This document shows, in pieces, positions 44,858 through 55,935 of a stretch of DNA of 64,000 nucleotides; the first letter of the stretch is position 1; each line of letters opens with the position of its first letter. Source of the DNA: Leucocoprinus leucothites (Eukaryota; Basidiomycota; Agaricomycetes; Agaricales; Agaricaceae); NCBI GenBank assembly GCA_013368445.1, contig JAACJO010000011.1:1054001-1118000 (forward strand), given 5' to 3'. The notes beneath the pieces were generated by a model. It worked only from the letters and a program-made list of their open reading frames with translations, was not told where the DNA came from and made no database searches. Both the position numbers and the translations under genes were made by a program.

Positions 44858-47800
44858 TTATGTGAACTCTGGCTGTGAGAGGTTACACCCCATGACGCGA
44901 ACTACGAACATTATTAAATAACTGATCAGCCACTATTCCGGAAAGAAATAAGGACAAGGGAGACGACGTACTTGTACCATCAGGTTGACCCAAGCCATAA
45001 AGCATCTCCTTAGGATGGAAAACCAACGAACCAAGTCTCGGAATAAACGGCGATGGTAATGTTCGTAGCGGCGCCATCGAGAGACCAGTCGGACGATGGA
45101 ACGACGAGAGAGGATCATCCTGATTTAACGAGTGAACCACAATCTTCTGTGCGCGCCAATTGCTAGGTTGGATAGCAGACGACCTAGAGGAGACAATGAG
45201 GGTTCCGGGGAAAAGAAGAAAAATCCAAGGAGCTCACGAAGCAAAGACACCAGCCAAAGGATGAGCATCGAAAGCAGAAAGACCCTGAGGCTGAGCATGC
45301 CACGATTTCACCGGCAAAGGCGGTCCACGCATATCCCACAACTTCACCTGTCCATCCAAACTGGCCGACATAAGCTGTAACCCCTGTTTCGCATTCCAGC
45401 GCACATTCTGGATCCATGCCGAATGATCAGAATACGTCCTCACGATCGAATCTTCGTCTTCAATCCTCCTATCAAAGATCTTGACCATCCCATCGGCAAA
45501 GCCCGCAGCAAAGGTCTGCGAGTTACCCATGTCGGAAGCGATAGCGGTAACAGGACTCTCAGAATTAGTATCGACATCCTTAAACGCAACGCTCTCAGTC
45601 CACCAACCCAACGTCACAGCTCATAACAACTCACCAAACCCTGTGTCTCCGTCTGCGCATCCCAGACTTTAATCACCCTCGAATCCCCACCAACCAACAA
45701 CGTCCCCTCAGACTGCTTCCAATCAAGTATAACCCCCGTTCCCTGACGCGATTGTATAACCTCATTCAACGCTCTAAATGCACTAACCATCTGCACGGGT
45801 CCTTGTTCCATTATCGGATCGAAATTGCGGTAGAGACGAACGATGCCTTCGGATGATCCAGAGACGATGATTCCACCGACTTCTTGGTTGATGATGACCA
45901 TAGAGGTGATGCTGGTCCCTCGTGGGTTGCCATTGCACCATTGACTGAGGCGCTTGCGTTTTGACCAGTCATATACACTGATTCCGCTCTAGTCAACGTA
46001 GGTTTTTATGACGACTAGGATGAGGTACGCACCTGATTGTATCACTTTCATTCGCCACGACCATTTGTTGGTCAAACGAATGGAAAGCCATCGTAAGTGG
46101 ATATCCACCAGTCTGGATCGTCGCCACAGCTCTATCCCACCGACAAAACTCTATAAAACATAGAATCAATCAATCAGCCACAATAATACAATAAGTTGAA
46201 AAATAGCCAACTCACCAGCGGTATTAGCTTGTTCTTTCGTCTCACTCGTAGCCTTCTCATTCCTCGAATGTCTCCACATCTGATAATTATACTGCATACT
46301 CCCTGGTTCCTCCGCTTCCGTTTGCTACCAAACCCACGCGTACGTCAGCGTCATCCTCGTCATCAAATAACAAAAAAACACCACTAACCCTCATCTGCGG
46401 CTCCTTAAAATACTCACAACACCAATCATAAAACGTACTCCTAAGCGGCAACACATCCCTCACACCACTCCCCGTCCCCAATCCCAAAATCACACTTCCA
46501 CCACTCGCACCACTCTCCCCCGAATCTCTCGAAAACGTACTATTACTCGGACTAGGCATTGACGACGAGCCGTGATGATGACTATGACTATGTCCACTAT
46601 GATTACTTCGTCTCTGGGAAGAATGCTGTTGATGAGGGTATAAACCCGTTCGTCGTCTTGCCCGGAGACGTTCCATATCTTCTTCCATTAAAGCTTCCAT
46701 GACGTGATATGGCTGGAAATCGTGCTGTGGTACGTGTTCAGGCTGTGTTGTAAATCTAGCAGTACTTCGTTGTGAGGAGGGGGAGTAATGAGAGGAAGAA
46801 GCAGCAGAGAAGGATTGGTGTAATGGTGTTGAAGGCGCTTGTTGATATTGGTATGGGTAATGGTGGTCAGGGACGAGATACGGTGATTCATACGTCGCGA
46901 AATCTAAGTTCGGAGGTGGCACACGGCTTGTATCATTCATCACCTCTGCTCCCCCTATTCCCGCTCCCAAGAAGCCACTAAAAGTAGAACCTGAAGCTGA
47001 AACCGGTGTAGTCCTCCCTCCATCGTCATATCCACTTCCTGCCCCTGGTACGCCTCCAGCTGCACCAGCACCGGGACCAGCACCACCTGAGGAGGTAAAA
47101 CCAAACGACTTTATAAACGACGATGTAGCGTTCGCAAACGACGAAGTCCTCTTTAAAGTACTCGTCAGCGGACTCGGTAAGGTATCCGACCGCATTAACG
47201 GTGGCCTCTCCGGATTGGGCGACGGCGGTGTTCCTCCTAGCGGCTGATTCCTCAAAGAGGATCGATCTTGCGCCAAATACGGTGTCGAAGACGATGCCGA
47301 ATTGGTCATCCCCACCCCACCGGGACCAGTCCCACCAAACCCATAACCCGATAACCCCAGCCCGGTGGCACCCGCACCTGACGCCTTTTTCGTCTCTCCC
47401 GAACCAAAAGGCGCCCAGCCCAACGTCGAGTTCTCAAGTTTCGTAAATGGCGATTCGAGGAGAAGAGCCATAATGTAATCAACGATAGTTTGAGCCAAGG
47501 TTGATACTTCTGCGTAGGGATCTACGGAGAGGTCGAGAAGGACAACAAAGATGGTGAAAAAGGAAGATAAGAGGACGCGGTTTTCTTCTCTGAGCATGTT
47601 ATTACCGTTATTGGAGTCGTCTTCACCACCGAAAGAATCGAGCCATTCGGAGATAGCCAGAGAGGTTGTGTCGTCTTCGGAAAGGTACGATGATGAGCCG
47701 GGGTATGCGCCACCACCAACACCAGTGGAGGAAGAGTTCCGCCAACGACGATCCTCCTCCCAATAAAGCCATGCACAAACTACAAAATACCCTCTCCACT

Positions 47801-50461
47801 CTTTCACAAGACACGAAATGACAACCAACAACTCCTTCCTACACATCGGACTCGCATCATCCTTAATCGCGAGTGTCGCACCGGTCGCAACAGCCACTTC
47901 CATCCTAAAATGCACCCTCTCATCCAACTGATACATCGTCCCCGTTCCACCACCACCTTTCCTACTCTCATCTGCACTCCCACTCGCTCCCATGAACGTG
48001 CCCAGTGCATACAAAGCCGCACTACGCACTTCAGCACTATCATCCGCCAACATTCGAATCAGTTTATCTTGCGTTCCGTGGTCCACACCATAAACCTTGA
48101 TTTCATCGTTCCCAGCCCACATTTGTGCAATGCATAGAGCTGTCCATTGACGTAAGAGGAAATCGGGCTCTTCGAGTCTGTCGTAACAGTTATCGAAAAC
48201 CCTCTCTGCCCAACATGCCGCCTGACCATGTGGGAAGTCCCGGGATACAGCGGAAAGAATGAACGAACACATGGCTTTGTGTTCTGAACTATTCGGCAGA
48301 ACGTCATCGTTCTTCAATCCCAGAACCGTCGAAAAGTATTTAAACCCCGAGGAATTGAATAGATCAGTTTGAACGGACTGATCCACCGCTAGTATGCGGG
48401 CCCAAATGAATATGAGTACGGGACGGAGGTCTTGCCCGGCTGCTTGGAGGAGTTTAGAGATGTAAGGGAAGATTCCGATGGTGAGAACGAGATGGACGGC
48501 CCAAGGACCGAGATCGACGAATTGGGAGAGGAGGATGAGTGCGCGCAGGCGGTGGGGTTGTGAGAGGAGGACTTGGAGGACGATGGGGAGTTGGTCGGGT
48601 GGTTTACGAGGGACGAGGTGGCGTTGGTCGTTTATACCGTCGAATTTGGGACGCATTTGACGAATTTCTTCGAGTGGGCGCTTGGCGAGCGCATCTTTGT
48701 CATAGGGGTTGCTAGCGACGGTGGAGAGGGTGGGCGTGAGGGGGAGGGCGATGGGTACACCTGCGACTGTGCTGGTGCTTGTGATAGTGTCGCCGTTCGG
48801 GGTGGAGAGAGGTAAAGCCATGGGTCCGCGCTTCGTTAATGCCGATCCACCCCTTGAAATCCAAACCTCGAAAGCAGTAAGTTGATCAGCGAAAAATCGG
48901 TTCGGAACGTAGACGTATGGTTTCGCATCGGGGGGTTTGAACAATCCGCCAAAAGGATCTTTACCCGGTTGACCTAACTTGTCGGGCGTAATACCCAACT
49001 TTGCTAGATTCCCACCTTTCAATTCCGGTTGTCTAAATAACAACTCTGGGAGCTGACGCAGACAAGCATCGACAGCCAAATCCCAGGTATCCCAGAGTGG
49101 ATGAGTGTTTGTAGGGGGTAGACGAGGTTCGGTGAGAGGTGTGCAGTGGTAATTTTTCATTACGCGTTCTGCGAGGAGGAAGTTACGGAATAAGGAGGCG
49201 ATGAGAAGGTCTGAGCGGTAGAGCTTGACGAAAATATCGCGAGGGAAGGTTGTCCACGCGATTGTGTCAGTGATGGCGGTGAAGATCCAGTTGAGTTCAC
49301 CCAGCGGTGTTCGGCGATCTTTTAGATCACCGGGAAGTTGAATCACCATGTCGATGGATATACCGTTGGGAAGCTGGTTGTTCATGATAAAGTAGCGCAG
49401 AGCGATGTCGATTGGAGATGTTAGACATGCTGTGAACACATCTGCGGGGAGTTCAGGGCAGGAGGGAAGTTGTTCGTTTGGCCCACAGGCGGCGAGTTGG
49501 AGAGAATCGGTGAAGGGGTGCACGCCTTCTGGAAATTCACCGTGGGCGGCACGAGCTTCTTGGTCACGTCGACGTGCGAATGTATTAAAGTTGTTGAGGA
49601 GATGACCAGCAGCGGAACAATCCCATATGTAAACACCCGGAGAGCCGATCCAGCTCTGGACTTCTTGCAGGGACACAGGAATGTACTGCGTGTAGTTTCG
49701 GTTGAAGCACCAGAGTTCACCGCTGGATGTTGGCTTAGGTACACCGTGGCCGTTGTAGTAGAATAGAACAGCATCGTCCTTGGCTTGCCTACGTAAGGTC
49801 TGGCAGAAGCGACGAAGGTCCTCAAGGGAAGGGTCTAATATCGGTTTGTAGGCGATTTTGAGGCTGAGGCCTTCAAATTGGTGTTGGAGGTTTGAACCGA
49901 TGGCTTCTAGGGCTTTATGGGAGGGTAAAGTGTGAGGGTTGACCCAACTCTCCAACACAGCACATGGGTTGGTTTTCACAATGTCCGGAGGATCAACGTC
50001 GATGTTGAGACACAGCACGAGGGCAGCATTGGCAGTCTTGAGCTTGCCTGGAGCTGAACCGCGCCAAGGGACGAATTGTTGGGACCATGGTGGACCGGGT
50101 GTTGGATTTCCACATGTGAGGTGACGCTTAACAGAAAAGTAAGGGATGGTGGGGGCTGGGTCTGGGAGGGCGTCGATGGATGGATTGGCATTCTCTGCAG
50201 GACTGTCGTTGCCGTTGAGCTCGCTGCCGATGAGAAGACGAGCAGAGGGATCTGAGAGGGAAGTAGAATGGTATTCGCGTTCAGTATCCGAGTCTGACGA
50301 ATGAGTCCCTCCTCCTCTTCGCGAGCCTGGGGGCGGTGGCCACTCAATCCCTAACGAGATAAATACCTGGTATGTCAGAACGGAACAGTAGCAGAGGGGA
50401 AAGAAGACGGACCCTGTGGGTAGGACGACCCGTTCTGCGATGCCCGAGATGTTCTAAACAT
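44858..50461 (-). CDS. KOG1: TORC1 subunit Kog1/raptor (Mip1)
   Basis: Eight exons: 50461..50413, 50350..46389, 46324..46216, 46150..46033, 45977..45635, 45578..45238, 45183..44972 and 44901..44858; 1725 aa. The raptor N-terminal caspase-like domain is clear: LVLCLNIDVDPPDIVKTNPC, AVLFYYNGHGVPKPTSSGEL, WCFNRNYTQYIPVSLQEVQS, and VYIWDCSAAGHLLNNFNTFA. HEAT repeats follow (RALILLSQFVDLGPWAVHLV; DDSAEVRSAALYALGTFMGA). A long Ser/Gly/Pro-rich disordered insert covers about residues 930-1270. The C-terminal WD40 propeller (GIIVSGSSEGIVRLYRNFDP; LQLMSASLDGQVKLWDMRGP) ends with VMGCNLSQPEFT. Raptor presents substrates to the Tor kinase. Exon 2 alone is 3962 nt. It is divergent from p150. Confidence 0.96.
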
Positions 50462-50638
50462 CTACAACAAACATAAGGCACACAGCAAAATATCCAATAA
50501 ACCAAAGGTAATTACCCGTCCAACCGAGACGAGGATGAGCTCAAACTAAAGCGCAGAGGTAAGGCGTAGGCCTTGAGGATGAGGAGGAGAGGCAAGGGTG
50601 TGACAAGTGACAGTGATACTTACGCTCAACCCCCTGCC
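50462..50638. promoter_or_regulatory. Short bidirectional promoter, KOG1 / dynactin p150
   Basis: Only 177 bp separate the start codons of two long divergent genes. A minor in-frame ATG for p150 lies at 50579. No TATA box is evident. Confidence 0.5.
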
Positions 50639-53600
50639 ATGGACCCGCCTCTGGGCTCCATCGTCTCTATCCCTCAGGGCAAAGGCGTCGTCCGCTTCTC
50701 GGGAAATACCCAGTTCGCGGCGGGTAAGTGGATTGGTGTCGAGCTCTACGAGCCAAACGGCAAGAACGACGGCTCTATCCAGAATGTTGCCTACTTTTCA
50801 TGCAGAATGCCCTATGGCGTCTTTGTCCGCCAGAGCCAGATCAAGAATATCCATGGAATGGAGAATGAGTCGGTGAGTTGCTGATTATTTCAAATCTAGT
50901 GTGTATGTTCTGAGTAAGTATGTGTAGCGTCCGCCTCCACCCACTGCAACGCGTCCACAGGGTCACCAACGCTCTAATAGTAACTCTCTCCTCCGAGCAA
51001 GTACTCTCCGACCGGCAGCTGGCAGTGCATCTTCCACTTCCTCATCTCCACGTTCTCAATCTCCAGCCAGACCCACCTCTTCCACAAATCGCATCCAACT
51101 ACCTCAACGCATCAACACTTCCTCACCTACCAAACGCGCTCCTGGGTCACTCAGCTTACAACCACGGAAATCAATAGCATCGCGACAATCTCCCAACTCT
51201 GATGTTCCTCCTAATCCTGGACCTACTGTTCCTACACACGCAAAGAAGCCGTCTGTGGTTTTGACTTCGAGTGCTGCAGGACAGATCAAAGTAAAGAGAA
51301 CGTCTTCGCCTTTGAGTTTACCACCTGAGACGGCGGATAATACATCTGCTGCTACGCCGTCACCGTCGACTTCGCCAAGAGTGCCTGCGCCTATACATGC
51401 TGCTGAACGGCCTGCAATTGCTACCGTTGCTACGACCACACGGCAGGACATCACATCCCCAGTTATCCCACCTCCTGTGCGTTCTCTCTTATCTCCCTAA
51501 GCAACCGAAACTAATTTCCTTTTTTTTTTTTACAGCGTCCACCACCACAGGACGACACCGAACTCCAAGAACTCCGTGCCAAAATCCGCGTCCTCGAAGC
51601 CAAACGCACAGACGACGCTCGACACATCCGCGAACTCGAACACCAACTCGAAGACGCCAAAAACTTTATCGCCGTCAAACCCAAACTTCAACTCAAATTA
51701 AACCAACTCCAACAAGATTTAATCTCAACTAAACGCGAATTGTCCGATGCGCAACAGTTGAGTCAGCTGGCTGAGGGTCGAGTTCTCGATACGCAAGAAC
51801 AGTTGGAGATGGCGATGTTGGATAAGGAGATGGCGGAGGAGAGGGCTGAGGTGGCAGAGCATGAGGTGGAGGAGTTGAAGGAGAAACTGGCGGTTGTACA
51901 GGTTGAGATGGGGGTTTTAAAGGGTGAGGATGAAGAAGGTGAGGGTGGCGCGAGTGTGGAGTCGCCGGAGAAGAATTCGTTGGCGTATATTCAGCTTGAG
52001 AAACAGAATGAAAGGCTCAAGGAAGCTCTCATCAAGTGATACCCCCTTCCCTTTGCAATTATTCCTATCACTGACATTATTTGTAGACTCCGCGACCTCT
52101 CACAGGACACCGAACACGAACAACGCAAACGAATCCAAGAAATGGAAAAAGACATCGAAACTCTCGACGAACTACAAGGTAACCTTCCCTCTCTTCCCCT
52201 CCCCTAACCCCTACTCACTCCCTTCCCCTTCTACACAGTCCAATATGACGAAACCCTAATCAAACTCGCCAACGCCGAAACCGAAATCGAAGGTCTCAAA
52301 CTCCAACTCGACGATGCCTTGCACGCAGAAGATCTCCTCGTCAAACTCACAGAACGTAACCTCGAACTAGGAGAAAAAATCGAAGAGATGAGGATTACGA
52401 TTGAAGATCTGGAGTCATTGAAGGAGTTGAATGATGAGTTGGAGGAGAATCATGTTGAGACTGAGAAGCAGTTGTATGATGATATAGGTGGGTGTTCGTG
52501 TTTTTACCCCGTGTATGTGTTTATTCATGGTGTCGCTTGTAGAGAAACGAGACATGGAGATTAGAGAGCAGTTGGGTAAGATTGCGGGACTTGAGGAAGC
52601 GTATCAGGATTTGGAAGGCACGATTTCGCAGTTTAGAGAATTGGTACTTCAACTTCAAACGTACGTCCCTTCCTCCGTACTCCCCTATCCCAAACTTATA
52701 TTTGTATTCCAGCGAACTGGACACCCTCCGCGCACAAACTCAAACCGCGCAAAACGAATCCGCGACAGCCGCATCTCAAGCCGCGGCTATGATTTCCTTG
52801 AACATGAAATTGCAGTCTTCTGCCGCGAAGAATTTGGCGAAGAATATTGATTTGGAGATCAAGGATTTGGAAGCGAGGGAGAGTAAGGAGCTTCTGAGTA
52901 TCGTTCAGGTGGGTTTACCCTCTTACTCCTCAATTCCACCTGAGCTGACGAATATATCGCGGCCGTCATATAGCCATACCTCCCACAACTTTATGTTCAG
53001 TCTGATTCTGACGCAACACATTGTTACCTCTTCTTCCTTCGCCTCTCCTACAAAATGGACTTGATCAATACCACAATCGCACAGAAACACAATCTCCCTG
53101 ACTCGCTCAACCAAATCAATCAGCCCGCACTCAGCTCTCATCCTCGTTCGCAAACTCCGGCGCAAGGTCAGCCAGTAACTGAAGTCCTCGTAGGTATATG
53201 CGAAATGCGAGGACGGATAGCGCAGCTGTCAACGCTGTGCAAGAGGTTCGCGAGGGTGTTGAAGTGTGTTGATGTAGAGACGTTTTTGAACGTTGGGGGA
53301 GGATATATGGTGAGGTGAGGGGAGTGGAGAGGAGGATTGATATGCATGTGGATTTATTGAGGAAGGATGAATTCAGAGAGATGGAGTGTGTCAGTGATAT
53401 TGCCAAGTACGTTAAAAGTCCTCTCGCTCGTTCACTCACTCGCCACTTGCTGACCATGCATGACGTATAGAATTCAAGCACAATTTGATCATTTGGCAGA
53501 GACATACTTTGATGGATTTGACTTTGATTTGGGAGAGCGAGAGTTGGGGCATGCGGTTTCGTTTGAGATGGATTTGGATATGTTTTCGGCTTCGGTGGCG

Positions 53601-55537
53601 TTGACCAAGACTTGTGTCGTTACGGTTTTGGAAGATGAAGGTTTGTCATGGTTTTGTGGTTCTTCGCTCTTCTATCACAAGCTTATCACTTTTTGATTGT
53701 GTTGTTCTTGGTGCGTGGCGGTGGCGTGTGGTGTGGTGGCGTTTCCTGTGTGTGTGTGTGTGTGTGTATTTGTGGTTTGTGGTTTGTGTAGATGTGGTGT
53801 TGGATTTGGGAGGGTACGATGTTGAGACGGAAGTGTTGGAGCCTTTGCAGAAGTTGTTGGATCAGTGTAGGAGTGCCAAGGTTTTGTCCAAGTGCGTGGT
53901 TTTGATTTTGGTTTGTGAGGTTTGGTGGTTGACGTTAGGCATAGGAAATTGACGAAACGGTTGGATGATTTGATACAAGATTCTGCAGCGCTCAAGGCAT
54001 CGATTATTCCTCAACTCAAAGCATTGAGTAATCCAGTAGCGGAACTAGTCAATTTTGGTATTTCGGTACGTTTCATATACACAATGCATCACTCATCACT
54101 CACAAATGAATTCATTCACTTTGTCGATCATCTAGCTCGCGCAATTGATTATGAGCCACACCAACGACGCACGAAGCTCGAAATCTTCGTTCCAGCTTAC
54201 GACGGTTCTGGGATTCGTGAAGAATACGGCTACGAGTACGGTTGCTAAGGATTTGAAGCCGACAGAGTCGCCTTGGGATGCTGTGGGAAATGCGATTGCT
54301 GAGTTGGTGGAGGAAGGTACCAAGTTACTTCCCTTGGTTCTTGAGAATGAGAATGTGGTTAAGAGTAAGAAATCCTCACTCAACTTTCACTCTGGTGTTT
54401 TCTGACTTGTTTTTCTAGTTACAACCACACCACCCTGGATCCTGCGCATCAATGAAATCAAAGCCGCACTCGAAGTCAACGTCGAAGCGGAACGCAAAGT
54501 CGCGAAATTGAACGACGAAATGCAAGGTCTTATGCGGTCGTTAAAGGGTAAAGACCAGAGTATTCAAGAAGCTTCGGTGAAGATTGAATGGATGGAGAGA
54601 AGGATGGAGGCAGCGAAGAAGCAGGCGGAGGTAATTGGGGGTTTGGAGATGGAGTTGGTGGATATGAAGAAGCAGAAGAGAGATTATGAGGAGGCGATGG
54701 AGCATTTGCAGGCGGATTTGGATGTGTTGGAGCAGGATAATGCGAAATTGAAGGCGATGACGGCTGGTCATGAGAAGCAGGGTGAGTGGCTTGATTGGGT
54801 TTTTAGTTTTTGTTTGAAACATGGTTTGCTGATGGTGGTGATTAGCATCGGGCGTACAACAGATCGAGACGGAGAACATTGCGATTGAGGGGAGTTTGGA
54901 GACATCTTATCTATTAGAACAGGTACGTGTTCCTGATTTTCGGGTTCTCTCTATTGCTCTTGGCTTGGGGTCCCCTTTTTACACTTTGTGTTTGTGCGGG
55001 GGAATCGAGCGCTGGGTCTTGGAGTGATGAATTAGAAACTAATGAGGGTCCTTCCTTTTCTTGCTGGTCTAGATCGAGGCACTCCGTGGAACAGTCCGTT
55101 TCCTCCGAACCGAGAATTCATATCTCAAGGGTCAAGATCTCCTTCGCGAGCTTGAGGCCCTGCCTCGCTTACACGTCCCTGCTACTGCGGCCATACCACC
55201 AACACCACCGTTGGTTCCCTCTGGATTGTCAGATACGACGGACTCTGATTCGTCGGATTCGGATGACTCGGGAGGGGGAAGACGGCGTGTGACGCTGAGA
55301 GCGCTGACCACGGAGACGAAGATGTTATATAGGGATGTGATTAAGTTTTCGAGTTCACCTAAAGTGGTGGATTTGTCGGCGCTTAGTGCGAAGAGGAATG
55401 AGGCTGGGAGGGGGTGGATGCCGAGGAAGAAGACGCCTGCTGCACAGGTTTTGGAGCGGAAGATGCAGGCTGAGAAGTTGGGACGGAGAGTACAAGGGTT
55501 ACTGGAACGCGCGAGTGCGTTGGGAGAGCGGTTATGA
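50639..55537 (+). CDS. NIP100: Dynactin large subunit p150-Glued
   Basis: Fifteen exons: 50639..50872, 50928..51476, 51536..52035, 52087..52178, 52239..52487, 52543..52660, 52713..52908, 52974..53406, 53471..53640, 53792..53891, 53945..54065, 54136..54364, 54419..54781, 54846..54922, 55073..55537; about 1.17 k aa. The N-terminal CAP-Gly domain has GKGVVRFSGNTQFAAGKWIG and NGKNDGSIQNVAYFSCRMPY (GKNDG signature). A Ser/Pro-rich basic linker follows, then coiled coil 1, the dynactin domain (GICEMRGRIAQLSTLCKRFA; DMHVDLLRKDEFREMECVSD), and coiled coil 2. It links dynein to microtubules. Exon 8 is one base short: the frame breaks at a run of five Gs (53295-53299) between FLNVG and RIYGEVRGVERRID. 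Confidence 0.93.
53748..53767. repeat. (GT)n microsatellite in a p150 intron
   Basis: A run of about nine or ten GT units in the intron between exons 9 and 10 of p150, which at 151 nt is longer than most in this gene. Likely length-polymorphic. Confidence 0.7.
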
Positions 55538-55935
55538 TTTTATTTTGATTGGGGATACCACATTTTACTACTACTACAATACTACTGTATATGTTGCAAT
55601 TACTTAGGTTATGTCTAGATACTATGCAAAGGCGCGTCTATGTGAATAGGCTAGTTTACATACTACATTGAATGGAATAAGGCACAAGAGTATAGAGGTG
55701 ATTTTAGCGAGGGAAGGCCCTATCCGGAATGACGGGCCGAAGGAGGTGAACCTGAAGCTTGGGGCTGTTGGAACAAGTGACAATAGACGCGACAGGGTCT
55801 ACCGAACCACACCACTCTCTCTACTTACATCTCATCTCCCACACAACACAACTCTCCACAAGGCGTGCCGCTCATCCTTCACGCACGCACATACGCACGC
55901 GAACACGGCGTCGACGATAATTGTTGGCCCGAGTT
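55538..55935. other. Spacer between p150 and the C2H2 regulator
   Basis: About 400 bp with the p150 3' UTR and the promoter/leader of the next gene; a C/A-rich tract (55.8-55.9 kb) precedes the start. No extra gene is seen. Confidence 0.45.
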
